This document shows positions 8,827 through 16,459 of a stretch of 64,000 nt of DNA, one piece after another. The stretch's first letter is position 1. Every line of letters starts with the position of its first letter. The notes beneath the pieces were generated by a model, which worked only from the letters and a program-made list of their open reading frames with translations, had not been told where the DNA came from and ran no database searches. Origin of the DNA: Pseudomonas sp. Bc-h (GTDB taxonomy: Bacteria; Pseudomonadota; Gammaproteobacteria; Pseudomonadales; Pseudomonadaceae); the NCBI RefSeq assembly GCF_002080045.1, contig NZ_MUIN01000003.1, positions 193,501 through 257,500 of the forward strand, in the 5' to 3' direction. Both the position numbers and the translations under genes were made by a program.

Positions 8827-9693
8827 TTGAATCTGTTGCAGCACATCGCCCAGTCCCGCCATCTCTTGCGTAAGTCGGAGCTCAAGGTAGCAGACCATGT
8901 GCTGCTCGATCCGGCGGCCGTGATGCACAGTTCCATGGCCGATCTGGCCCACAGCGTCGGTATCAGCGAGCCCACCATCGTGCGCTTCTGCCGTGCCATT
9001 GGCTGCACCGGCTTTCAGGACCTGAAGCTCAAACTTGCGCAGAGCCTGGCAGCGGGCGCGAGTTTCGGCCAGTTCGCGATTCATGAAGACGATTCGGTCG
9101 CCGACTACAGCCTGAAAATCTTCGACACCACGCTGCACACGCTGATGGAAGTGCGCGAGAAGCTCGATCCTCATGCCCTACAGGCCGCTGTTACGGTCAT
9201 GGCCGCGGCGCATCGTGTCGAGTTCTATGGCTTCGGCGCGTCGGGCGCGGTCGCTGCCGATGCCCAGCACAAGTTCTTCCGTCTGTTGCTGACCGCAGCT
9301 TCTTATTCCGACCCGCACATGCAGGCCATGTCGGCGGTGACGCTCAAGCCGACCGACGTTGCGGTGTGCATTTCGCAGTCCGGTCGTTCGAAGGATTTGC
9401 TGATCACTGCCAACCTTGTGCGTGAGAGTGGCGCGAATTTGATCACTCTGTGCCCGAGCCAGACGCCATTGGCCGAGCTTTCGACAGTCAATCTGGCAAT
9501 CGATGTTCACGAAGACACCGAGATCTATACGCCGCTGACCTCGCGCATCGCGCATCTGGTGGTCATCGATGTGCTGGCGATGGGCGTAGCGATGGCGCGT
9601 GGTCCTAGCCTGGTCAACCACCTCAAGAGCGTGAAGCGCAGTTTGCGCAGCCTGCGTCTGTCGCCCAAGTCGATCAAGTCGGCTGAGGATTGA
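8827..9693 (+). CDS. RpiR/HexR-family transcriptional regulator
   Basis: This is a 288-residue protein with an N-terminal RpiR helix-turn-helix (residues 1-77; S-M-A-D-L-A-H-S-V-G-I-S-E-P-T-I-V-R-F-C-R) and a C-terminal SIS sugar-phosphate isomerase domain (~125-255; F-Y-G-F-G-A-S-G-A-V-A and S-Q-S-G-R-S-K-D). Such proteins sense phosphosugars of the Entner-Doudoroff pathway or related metabolites. It is not the zwf-linked HexR, whose sequence I recall as different, so no symbol is given. The start is TTG, as judged from family length; no strong ribosome site is seen. The palindrome at 8769-8783 suggests autoregulation. Its closeness to the pyc genes hints at a role in central carbon flux, which is inference. 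Confidence 0.85.
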   Translation: MNLLQHIAQSRHLLRKSELKVADHVLLDPAAVMHSSMADLAHSVGISEPTIVRFCRAIGCTGFQDLKLKLAQSLAAGASFGQFAIHEDDSVADYSLKIFDTTLHTLMEVREKLDPHALQAAVTVMAAAHRVEFYGFGASGAVAADAQHKFFRLLLTAASYSDPHMQAMSAVTLKPTDVAVCISQSGRSKDLLITANLVRESGANLITLCPSQTPLAELSTVNLAIDVHEDTEIYTPLTSRIAHLVVIDVLAMGVAMARGPSLVNHLKSVKRSLRSLRLSPKSIKSAED

Positions 9694-9719
9694 GCATTTC
9701 GCCCTCGCTGCTTTTTATT

Positions 9720-9786
9720 CAGCGGCCCGGCTTGCCGGGGGACGCGCACTCAGGTCCGTTACGGCCGACAAGCCGGACTGCTACAA
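9720..9786. repeat. REP palindrome, family 1, copy 3
   Basis: A degraded left arm (AGCGGCCCGGCTTGCCGGGG) pairs with a right arm (GCCGACAAGCCGGACTGCTA). It lies 26 bases past the stop of the RpiR-family gene, the usual place for REPs. Confidence 0.8.
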
Positions 9787-9890
9787 GGAGTGAACGGCAC
9801 CAGCTTTCACCAACTTGTAACCCTCGCGCCACCTGATCGTCATGCCTCGAGGCCACTCTGTACTCCCGCACACGCAATGGGAGACAGGAT

Positions 9891-10115
9891 ATGCCTCGGC
9901 ACTACGATGACTCACTCCAGCACAGCACCGCCAAGACCCGCCGTCAGCAGGAAGATCAGCGCCGCATGGCGTTTCGGCGTGCGATCGAAACCTACTCTGA
10001 AGAACGCCGCCTGAATCAGGAGCTGTCTGACTACCTCGATGCTGCCTCGGCCAACTTCTGGCAGAGCGCTAGCATTTCGGAAGGTGCCCATCAAAGCGCG
10101 CGACCAACTCGCTGA
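9891..10115 (+). CDS. Small hypothetical protein
   Basis: This is a 74-residue, highly charged soluble protein with an Arg/Gln/Glu-rich helix at residues 13-35 (K-T-R-R-Q-Q-E-D-Q-R-R-M-A-F-R-R-A-I-E). A GGAGACAGGAT ribosome site precedes the ATG, which supports translation. The last 47 bases overlap the 3' end of pycR on the opposite strand. The N-terminal pattern recalls small conserved pseudomonad proteins with K-T-R-R-x-x-E-D-x-R-R-M, which I cannot name with confidence. Function is unknown. Confidence 0.6.
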   Translation: MPRHYDDSLQHSTAKTRRQQEDQRRMAFRRAIETYSEERRLNQELSDYLDAASANFWQSASISEGAHQSARPTR

Positions 10116-11019
10116 TCTGCGCTCGCTCGGTGCGAATGAATGCCAGGAAGGCGTGAGCTACCGGCGACAGACGCTTCTCCCGAGCCTGTACCACGCACCA
10201 GCTTCGATACAGCGGCAACTCGGCCACTGGCAGCTCTTTCAGCGTGCCGGTGGCCAGTTCCAGGCTCAGCGCGTGTCGCGTCAGCAGCGCGACACCCAGC
10301 CCGGCAACCACGCATTCACGTTGCGCCTCCGCTGAGGACACCTCCAGCGTGTGCTCGAAGTGGATGCGCTTCTCCTTGAAATATTCCTCACAGGCTTTGC
10401 GTGTGCCCGAGCCCGGTTCGCGGATGACCAGCGTCTGGCTTTCCAGATCCTTGAGCGCGGGATTTGGCAGTAGACACAACGGATGATCCGGTCGCGCCAC
10501 CGCCACGATGGGGTTGTTCAGGAAGGGCAGAAACTCCAGGCCCATGTCCTGCGGCACCATCGACATCACCACCAGGTCGTCGCGGTTATCCGAAAGGCGA
10601 CGAATCACTTGCGCCCGGTTAACTACCGTCAAATTGAGCATGACTTCGGGATATTGACGCTTGAATGCGGCAAACAGGTGGGGAACGAAATACTTCGCGC
10701 TGGATTCGATTGCCAGCTTCAATTGACCCTGCAACGAGCCCTGCATGTCCGACAGCTGCATGTCGAGATTTTCCAGTCGCCCGAAAATATCCCGACTGGC
10801 AAGTTGCAGAGCTTCTGCTGCCTCCGTGAGGTAAAGCTTTTTGCCCACGTATTCGAAGAGCGGCTGACCTATCAGCTCTTCGAGCTGACGAATTTGTAGG
10901 CTGACGGCCGGTTGCGTGAGCGACATTTCTTCAGCCGCACGGCTGTAGGAACGCAGGTCGCAGACTTCATTGAAAATCCGCAGCTGACGCAATGTCATAC
11001 GCATCAATGACTTACGCAA
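10069..11019 (-). CDS. pycR: LysR-type regulator PycR, divergent from pycAB
   Basis: This 316-residue LysR-family protein has its winged helix-turn-helix at residues ~8-67 (S-Y-S-R-A-A-E-E-M-S-L-T-Q-P-A-V-S-L-Q-I-R-Q-L-E) and a type 2 periplasmic-binding-like effector domain from ~95 to 300. It is transcribed away from pycA across a 197-base A/T-rich gap containing a LysR-type inverted repeat at 11056-11071. The arrangement matches pycR of P. aeruginosa as I recall it, a regulator next to the pyruvate carboxylase genes. An internal ATG at residue 7 (M-T-L-R-Q-L-R-I-F) is an alternative start that fits the usual N-terminus of the family. Confidence 0.88.
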   Translation of the reverse strand: MRKSLMRMTLRQLRIFNEVCDLRSYSRAAEEMSLTQPAVSLQIRQLEELIGQPLFEYVGKKLYLTEAAEALQLASRDIFGRLENLDMQLSDMQGSLQGQLKLAIESSAKYFVPHLFAAFKRQYPEVMLNLTVVNRAQVIRRLSDNRDDLVVMSMVPQDMGLEFLPFLNNPIVAVARPDHPLCLLPNPALKDLESQTLVIREPGSGTRKACEEYFKEKRIHFEHTLEVSSAEAQRECVVAGLGVALLTRHALSLELATGTLKELPVAELPLYRSWCVVQAREKRLSPVAHAFLAFIRTERAQISELVARFDGHLPKC

Positions 11020-11055
11020 TTTTCAAACGCTCCGAAAATGGCTGAAAACGTGACT

Positions 11056-11071
11056 ATAAGGTTTTACTTAT
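11056..11071. promoter_or_regulatory. LysR-type operator candidate between pycR and pycA
   Basis: ATAAG-N6-CTTAT is a 16-bp inverted repeat (11056-11060 and 11067-11071) in the A/T-rich divergent gap. It fits the T-N11-A architecture of LysR sites and lies 37 bases from the pycR start and 145 from pycA. Ownership by PycR is inferred from position. Confidence 0.5.
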
Positions 11072-11216
11072 GTTTAACCCAATTTTTACTCATTTTTGTT
11101 AATTACTGATTCGTCATAGGGTGACTCCATCGCCGCGACGCAACATGCAGTAACGGAATGTCGCTACGTACTGACCGGGTTTCCGGTCCGTCTGCTCATC
11201 GGTCGAGGAAATGCCA

Positions 11217-12632
11217 GTGATAACAAAAATCCTGATCGCCAACCGTGGAGAGATTGCTGTCCGTATCGTGCGCGCTTGCGCCGAAATGGGCATCCGCTCG
11301 GTTGCGATCTATTCCGACGCGGACCGCCACGCGCTCCATGTGAAGCGTGCGGATGAAGCCTATGGCATTGGTTCCGAACCGCTCGAGGGTTACCTGAACC
11401 CGCGCAAACTGGTGAACCTGGCCGTGGAGACCGGCTGCGACGCATTGCACCCCGGTTATGGCTTCCTCTCGGAAAACGCCGAACTCGCCGAGATCTGCGC
11501 TGAGCGTGGGATCAAATTCATCGGTCCGTCTGCTGAAGTGATCCGCCGGATGGGCGACAAGACCGAAGCTCGCCGCAGCATGATCAAGGCCGGTGTACCG
11601 GTTACGCCGGGTACCGAAGGCAACGTCGCCGATATCGCCGAAGCGCTGACCGAAGGCGATCGCATCGGCTACCCGGTGATGCTCAAGGCCACTTCCGGGG
11701 GCGGTGGTCGCGGCATTCGTCGCTGCAACAGCCGTGAAGAGCTGGAACAGGCATTCCCCCGCGTCATTTCCGAAGCGACCAAGGCGTTCGGCAAGGCCGA
11801 AGTGTTTCTCGAAAAATGCATCGTCAATCCCAAGCACATCGAGGCGCAGATCCTCGGTGACAGCTTTGGCAACGTCGTGCATCTGTTCGAGCGCGATTGT
11901 TCTATTCAGCGCCGCAACCAGAAGCTCATCGAAATCGCCCCGAGCCCTCAGCTGACGCCGGAGCAACGCGCCTACATCGGCGACCTGTCGGTGCGTGCGG
12001 CCAAGGCTGTGGGATACGAGAACGCCGGTACCGTGGAGTTCCTGCTCGCCGAGGGCGAGGTGTACTTCATGGAAATGAACACCCGCGTGCAGGTTGAGCA
12101 CACGATTACCGAAGAAATCACCGGTATCGACATCGTTCGCGAGCAGATTCGTATCGCGTCCGGCCTGCCACTGTCAGTCAAACAGGAAGACATCATTCAC
12201 CGTGGCTTTGCGTTGCAGTTCCGTATCAACGCCGAAGACCCGAAGAACAACTTCCTGCCCAGTTTCGGCAAGATCACCCGTTATTACGCGCCCGGCGGGC
12301 CCGGCGTGCGTACCGACACGGCGATCTACACCGGCTACACCATTCCGCCGTACTACGACTCGATGTGCCTGAAACTGATTGTCTGGGCACTGACCTGGGA
12401 AGAGGCGATGGACCGTGGCCTGCGTGCGCTGGACGACATGCGCCTGCAAGGTGTGAAGACCACCGCAGCCTATTACCAGGAAATCCTGCGCAATCCGGAA
12501 TTCCGCAGCGGCCAGTTCAACACGAGCTTCGTTGAGAGCCACCCTGAACTGACCAACTACTCGATCAAGCGCAAACCCGAAGAGCTGGCTCTGGCCATCG
12601 CCGCCGCCATTGCCGCCCACGCAGGCCTGTGA
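11217..12632 (+). CDS. pycA: Pyruvate carboxylase subunit A (biotin carboxylase)
   Basis: This 471-residue ATP-grasp biotin carboxylase is the ATP- and bicarbonate-using half of a two-subunit pyruvate carboxylase that refills oxaloacetate. It begins K-I-L-I-A-N-R-G-E-I-A, has the glycine-rich nucleotide loop G-G-G-G-R-G-I-R near residue 165, and keeps E-M-N-T-R-V-Q-V-E-H-T-I-T-E near 287-300. The GTG at 11217 is chosen over the ATG at 11211: the GAGGAA site (11205-11210) directly abuts that ATG but lies 6 bases before the GTG, and the resulting length agrees with homologues I recall. It is translationally close to pycB, whose start lies 11 bases on. Confidence 0.93.
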   Translation: MITKILIANRGEIAVRIVRACAEMGIRSVAIYSDADRHALHVKRADEAYGIGSEPLEGYLNPRKLVNLAVETGCDALHPGYGFLSENAELAEICAERGIKFIGPSAEVIRRMGDKTEARRSMIKAGVPVTPGTEGNVADIAEALTEGDRIGYPVMLKATSGGGGRGIRRCNSREELEQAFPRVISEATKAFGKAEVFLEKCIVNPKHIEAQILGDSFGNVVHLFERDCSIQRRNQKLIEIAPSPQLTPEQRAYIGDLSVRAAKAVGYENAGTVEFLLAEGEVYFMEMNTRVQVEHTITEEITGIDIVREQIRIASGLPLSVKQEDIIHRGFALQFRINAEDPKNNFLPSFGKITRYYAPGGPGVRTDTAIYTGYTIPPYYDSMCLKLIVWALTWEEAMDRGLRALDDMRLQGVKTTAAYYQEILRNPEFRSGQFNTSFVESHPELTNYSIKRKPEELALAIAAAIAAHAGL

Positions 12633-12643
12633 GGAATACAACA

Positions 12644-14452
12644 ATGTCCAAGAAGATTTTTGTAACTGACACCATCCTGCGCGACGCTCACCAATCGCTG
12701 CTGGCGACCCGCATGCGCACCGAGGACATGCTGCCGATCTGCGAAAAGCTCGACAAGGTCGGCTACTGGTCGTTGGAATGTTGGGGCGGCGCAACCTTCG
12801 ACGCCTGCGTCCGGTTTTTGAAAGAAGACCCGTGGGAGCGCCTGCGTCAACTGCGCGCTGCCCTGCCTAACACGCGCCTGCAAATGCTGCTGCGCGGTCA
12901 GAACCTGTTGGGCTATCGCCATTACAGCGATGACGTGGTCAAGGCGTTCGTCGCCAAGGCGGCGGTCAACGGCATCGACGTGTTCCGTATCTTCGATGCC
13001 ATGAACGACGTGCGTAACCTGCGCGTGGCCATTGAAGCCGTTAAAGCTTCCGGCAAACATGCCCAAGGCACCATCGCATACACCACAAGCCCGGTGCACA
13101 CCATCGAGGCCTTTGTCGCTCAAGCCAAGCAGATGGAAGCCATGGGGTGCGATTCGGTCGCGATCAAGGACATGGCTGGTCTGCTGACGCCGTACGCCAC
13201 TGGCGAACTGGTCAAGGCACTGAAATCCGAGCAGTCGTTGCCGGTTTTCATCCATTCCCACGACACTGCCGGTCTGGCTGCTATGTGTCAGATGAAGGCG
13301 ATCGAGAACGGCGCCGATCACATCGATACCGCGATCTCCAGCTTCGCCTGGGGCACCAGCCATCCGGGCACTGAATCGATGGTCGCGGCGCTCAAGGGCA
13401 GCGAATTCGACACCGGTCTGGATCTGGAACTGCTGCAGGAAATCGGCCTGTATTTCTACGCTGTGCGTAAGAAGTACCACCAGTTCGAGAGCGAATTCAC
13501 CGCGGTCGATACTCGCGTGCAGGTCAACCAGGTGCCGGGCGGCATGATTTCCAACCTCGCCAACCAGCTCAAAGAGCAGGGCGCGCTGAACCGCATGGGG
13601 GAAGTGCTGGCCGAGATCCCGCGCGTTCGCAAGGATCTGGGCTACCCGCCTCTGGTGACCCCGACATCGCAGATCGTCGGCACTCAGGCGTTCTTTAACG
13701 TGCTGGCGGGTGAGCGCTACAAGACCATCACCAACGAAGTGAAGCTGTACCTCACCGGCGGTTACGGAAAGGCGCCCGGCCAGGTCGACGAGAAACTGCG
13801 CCGTCAGGCCATCGGTAACGAAGAGCTGATCGACGTACGTCCAGCCGATTTGCTGAAGCCGGAGATGACCAAGCTGCGCGGTGAGATTGGCGCGTTGGCG
13901 AAATCCGAGGAAGACGTGCTGACTTACGCCATGTTCCCAGACATTGGCCGCAAATTCCTTGAAGAGCGCGCGGCAGGCACTTTGTCGCCGGAACCGCTGC
14001 TGCCGATTCCGGAGCCAGGCACCGTGGCCAAGGCGGGCGGTGAGGGCGTTCCAACCGAATTCGTCATCGATGTTCACGGCGAAAGCTACCGCGTTGACAT
14101 CACCGGTGTCGGGGTCAAGGCGGAGGGCAAGCGTCACTTCTACCTGTCCATCGACGGCATGCCGGAAGAAGTGGTGTTCGAGCCGCTCAACGAATTCGTC
14201 GGGGGCGGGATTGGCAAGCGCGCTCAGGCCAGCAAACCAGGCCATGTCAGCACCACCATGCCAGGCAATATCGTCGATGTGCTGGTCAAGGAAGGCGATA
14301 TGGTCAAAGCAGGTCAGGCCGTGCTGATCACCGAGGCGATGAAGATGGAAACCGAGGTTCAGGCCGCCGTTGCAGGCAAGGTTGTGGCGATCCACGTGGC
14401 CAAAGGCGATCGCGTGAACCCGGGCGAAATTCTGGTCGAGATCGAAGGCTGA
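12644..14452 (+). CDS. pycB: Pyruvate carboxylase subunit B (carboxyltransferase/biotin carrier; OadA-like)
   Basis: This is a 602-residue protein. The N-terminal ~450 residues form the HMGL-like TIM-barrel carboxyltransferase (T-D-T-I-L-R-D-A-H-Q-S near residue 8; F-I-H-S-H-D-T-A-G near 203-211 with the metal-binding His pair), followed by the PYC_OADA conserved region. The C-terminal ~75 residues are a biotinyl domain with E-A-M-K-M; Lys567 is the biotin site. It transfers CO2 from carboxybiotin to pyruvate. It resembles OadA of the sodium-pump decarboxylase, but no oadB/oadG-type membrane subunits are nearby and a biotin carboxylase is, so a carboxylase is the right call. GAGGAA precedes the ATG by 8 bases. 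Confidence 0.94.
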   Translation: MSKKIFVTDTILRDAHQSLLATRMRTEDMLPICEKLDKVGYWSLECWGGATFDACVRFLKEDPWERLRQLRAALPNTRLQMLLRGQNLLGYRHYSDDVVKAFVAKAAVNGIDVFRIFDAMNDVRNLRVAIEAVKASGKHAQGTIAYTTSPVHTIEAFVAQAKQMEAMGCDSVAIKDMAGLLTPYATGELVKALKSEQSLPVFIHSHDTAGLAAMCQMKAIENGADHIDTAISSFAWGTSHPGTESMVAALKGSEFDTGLDLELLQEIGLYFYAVRKKYHQFESEFTAVDTRVQVNQVPGGMISNLANQLKEQGALNRMGEVLAEIPRVRKDLGYPPLVTPTSQIVGTQAFFNVLAGERYKTITNEVKLYLTGGYGKAPGQVDEKLRRQAIGNEELIDVRPADLLKPEMTKLRGEIGALAKSEEDVLTYAMFPDIGRKFLEERAAGTLSPEPLLPIPEPGTVAKAGGEGVPTEFVIDVHGESYRVDITGVGVKAEGKRHFYLSIDGMPEEVVFEPLNEFVGGGIGKRAQASKPGHVSTTMPGNIVDVLVKEGDMVKAGQAVLITEAMKMETEVQAAVAGKVVAIHVAKGDRVNPGEILVEIEG

Positions 14453-14517
14453 TCGCGACGTTTCAAAAATAAACAGCCTCCCGCGCACAGACGCGGGCAT
14501 GGCTGATGGTTACCTCT

Positions 14518-14546
14518 GGGGGAGCTCTCGTGGCTCCTCTTTTTTT
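14518..14546 (+). terminator. Intrinsic terminator after pycAB
   Basis: The stem GGAGC (14521-14525) with GCTCC (14533-14537), extendable by G/C and G-T pairs at its base, is followed by TCTTTTTTT. It lies about 65 bases past the pycB stop. Confidence 0.75.
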
Positions 14547-14599
14547 GTCTGCGATTCAGTGATGCGCAGCGATGCCCGGATCCAGACTGGCACCGACCA

Positions 14600-15277
14600 T
14601 CAAACTGTCGCGATCCGGATTTGTTCCAGCGTCTTGAGCTGTTTCCCGTCAGCGAAGTTATCCGCAGCGAGCCAAGCCGCAAAAGCCTTTTCCCGCTGCG
14701 GCCACTCGCTGTCCAGAATCGAGAACCAGGCAGTGTTGCGGTTTTTGCCCTTTACCACCATGTGTTGGCGGAAGGTGCCTTCGAAGCTGAAGCCGAACCG
14801 CTCTGCTGCACGCATGGAACGCGCGTTGTCGGCGTTGCACTTCCATTCCAAGCGACGATTGCCCAGCGCGAACGACTCCTTGGCGAGCAAGTACACCGCT
14901 TCGGTGCTTTTAGGGGTCCGTTGCATCGAGGCGCCAAAGGTTACGTGACCGATTTCTATGCGGCCCTGACTCGGGACGATGGACATCAGGCTGAGAAAAC
15001 CGTCCAGCACACCGGTTTCCTGATCGATCACGGTGTAGAACCATGGGTCGGTTGACGTTTCGAGGCCGGCGAGATAGTCACCGAAGGCGCTACGCTCGTT
15101 GAATGGGCCCACCGCGAGGTAGTCCCAGAGTTTAGGGTCAGCAGTGGGGCCCTGCAGCGCGGTCCACAGACCCTCGGCATGCCGGGCCGCGGCGAGCTTT
15201 TCCAGGCGAATGAAGCGTCCATTCAAGATTCGTGTGTCCGGCAGCTTTGCCGATTGCCAGTGTTCAAGGTTCGACAT
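14600..15277 (-). CDS. GNAT N-acetyltransferase, RimJ/RimL type
   Basis: This 225-residue single-domain acetyltransferase is of the RimJ/RimL-like group (Acetyltransf_3). It has R-I-L-N-G-R-F-I-R-L-E-K-L at the N-terminus, the strand-and-bulge I-E-I-G-H-V-T-F-G near 110-120, and the N-A-R-S-M-R-A-A-E-R-F-G-F-S-F-E-G-T-F-R-Q-H signature near 155-176. It transfers acetyl from acetyl-CoA to an amine; the substrate is unknown. It is the third gene of a minus-strand operon after paiB-like and a second GNAT, with a 15-base gap. Confidence 0.87.
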   Translation of the reverse strand: MSNLEHWQSAKLPDTRILNGRFIRLEKLAAARHAEGLWTALQGPTADPKLWDYLAVGPFNERSAFGDYLAGLETSTDPWFYTVIDQETGVLDGFLSLMSIVPSQGRIEIGHVTFGASMQRTPKSTEAVYLLAKESFALGNRRLEWKCNADNARSMRAAERFGFSFEGTFRQHMVVKGKNRNTAWFSILDSEWPQREKAFAAWLAADNFADGKQLKTLEQIRIATV

Positions 15278-15292
15278 GTTCGGATTCCAGTC

Positions 15293-15739
15293 TTAAAGCG
15301 GTTTGCGGAATTGGATGAAGCCCGGGCGTTCAGCGATGCGCTCGTACAGTTGAATGGCCGTGGCGTTGGTCTCGTGAGTCAGCCAGTGAACCTTGTCAGC
15401 GCCGCCTTGCTTGGCGGCGACGTACACATGCTCGATCAGTTTGCGGCCCACGCCGGTGCCGCGTTGATCGGGGACCACGAGCAAGTCCTGAAGGTAGCAG
15501 GAATAATTGATGCTCCAGTTCGAGCGATGAAAGATGAAATGCACCATCCCGACTGCTTTGCCATCTTCCCAGGCGAGTGCAGCGTTGGTGGGTTCGGTGC
15601 TGTCGAGAAAGCGCTTCCAGGTGCTTTCGGTCACGGCGTCGGGCAACTCGGTCTTGTAGAAGGTCAGGTAAGCCTTCCACAGCGGCAGCCATGCTGCGTG
15701 GTCTTCAGCGGCGACCGGGCGGATTTGTATCTCAGACAC
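15293..15739 (-). CDS. GNAT N-acetyltransferase
   Basis: This 148-residue GNAT protein has the acetyl-CoA pyrophosphate loop D-Q-R-G-T-G-V-G-R-K-L-I near residues 92-103, after the strand L-Q-D-L-L-V-V-P, and a C-terminal A-I-Q-L-Y-E-R-I-A. The start is a GTG at 15739 preceded by GGAGAAACCC; it overlaps the PaiB-like stop by 8 bases, which implies translational coupling. PaiA, the partner of PaiB in Bacillus, is itself a GNAT, so this neighbour may be functionally paired, though its sequence is not specifically PaiA-like. Confidence 0.85.
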   Translation of the reverse strand: MSEIQIRPVAAEDHAAWLPLWKAYLTFYKTELPDAVTESTWKRFLDSTEPTNAALAWEDGKAVGMVHFIFHRSNWSINYSCYLQDLLVVPDQRGTGVGRKLIEHVYVAAKQGGADKVHWLTHETNATAIQLYERIAERPGFIQFRKPL

Positions 15740-16370
15740 GGGTTTCTCCTTGGCTCATCAAGCGAGCAATTTCCTGATCGGTTGGGTTCTGGCTGGCCGC
15801 CAGGCCTTTGCTCACGCCGGTGATGTCTTCGGCGCTGCGGTTCTGGTTGAGTTTGCGCTTGCCTTCCAGGCGTTCGATGGGAATGGCAAACCCGACGATG
15901 CCGTTGAGCATCTTCTGAATGTAGTCATCCGGGGCATCGCTGACGGCCCAAGGGGCTGGGCGGCGAGCCTCATGCTTGTCGGTCAGATCGCTGACCACTC
16001 GCAGGAGGCGCTGGGGATCGGTAAAGACTTGCGCGCGGCCGTAGACGTGGACCGCCAGGTAGTTCCAGGTCGGAACCACTTTGCCGTGCTCGGCCTTGGC
16101 GGCATAAAAGGAGGGGCTGATGTAGGCGTCCGGTCCCTGGAAAATCACCAGCGCTTCCCTGGCCCCCAGCGTCTTCCACTGAGGGTTGGCCTTGGCCAAG
16201 TGTCCGTAAAGCGTGCCGTTCGGCCCTTCATCGGGGTTCAGCAGCAGCGGCACGTGGCTGGCCAGCAACCCGCTTTCGTCAAATGTGACCAGGGTTGCCA
16301 GGCGGGTGCCATCGATTTGCCGGTGCAGGCTGGCGATATCCTCATCTTTGAAATAGCTGGGTGTGTACAT
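15732..16370 (-). CDS. PaiB-type FMN-binding protein
   Basis: This 212-residue protein matches the FMN-binding negative transcriptional regulator family (PaiB) over its whole length: M-Y-T-P-S-Y-F-K-D-E-D at the start, H-V-P-L-L-L near 40, W-N-Y-L-A-V-H-V-Y-G near 101-110 and G-I-V-G-F-A-I-P-I near 159. It has a split-barrel flavin fold. PaiB was described as a repressor of sporulation and protease genes in Bacillus; in Gram-negatives the role is more likely a flavin-dependent enzyme or sensor. It is the first gene of an operon with two GNATs, divergent from a MocR-type regulator that probably controls it. Confidence 0.87.
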   Translation of the reverse strand: MYTPSYFKDEDIASLHRQIDGTRLATLVTFDESGLLASHVPLLLNPDEGPNGTLYGHLAKANPQWKTLGAREALVIFQGPDAYISPSFYAAKAEHGKVVPTWNYLAVHVYGRAQVFTDPQRLLRVVSDLTDKHEARRPAPWAVSDAPDDYIQKMLNGIVGFAIPIERLEGKRKLNQNRSAEDITGVSKGLAASQNPTDQEIARLMSQGETRV

Positions 16371-16426
16371 GAGATTTTCCTTGGCGACTGGGTCAATCCT
16401 AGGCAGCCTATTGGTCTGTTGTAAGA

Positions 16427-16438
16427 ACCATTAATGGT
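16427..16438. promoter_or_regulatory. Palindrome between the paiB-like and MocR-type genes
   Basis: ACCATTAATGGT is a perfect 12-bp palindrome in the 89-base divergent gap. It is surrounded by GGTCAAT at 16391 and 16436, ATTGGTC at 16410 and GGCCAAT near 16451. Repeated ATTGG/CCAAT half-sites are typical of MocR-type operators. Binding by the adjacent regulator is inferred. Confidence 0.55.
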
Positions 16439-16459
16439 CAATTTCATAGGGCCAATCTG

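Noticed and set aside
12644..14452. Oxaloacetate decarboxylase alpha subunit of a sodium pump
   Set aside because: No beta or gamma membrane subunits are nearby, while a biotin carboxylase gene is directly upstream, which fits pyruvate carboxylase.
12557..14500. A 647-codon antisense frame over pycB
   Set aside because: It mirrors the strongly biased third positions of pycB; there is no ribosome site, no family resemblance, and it runs through the end of pycA.
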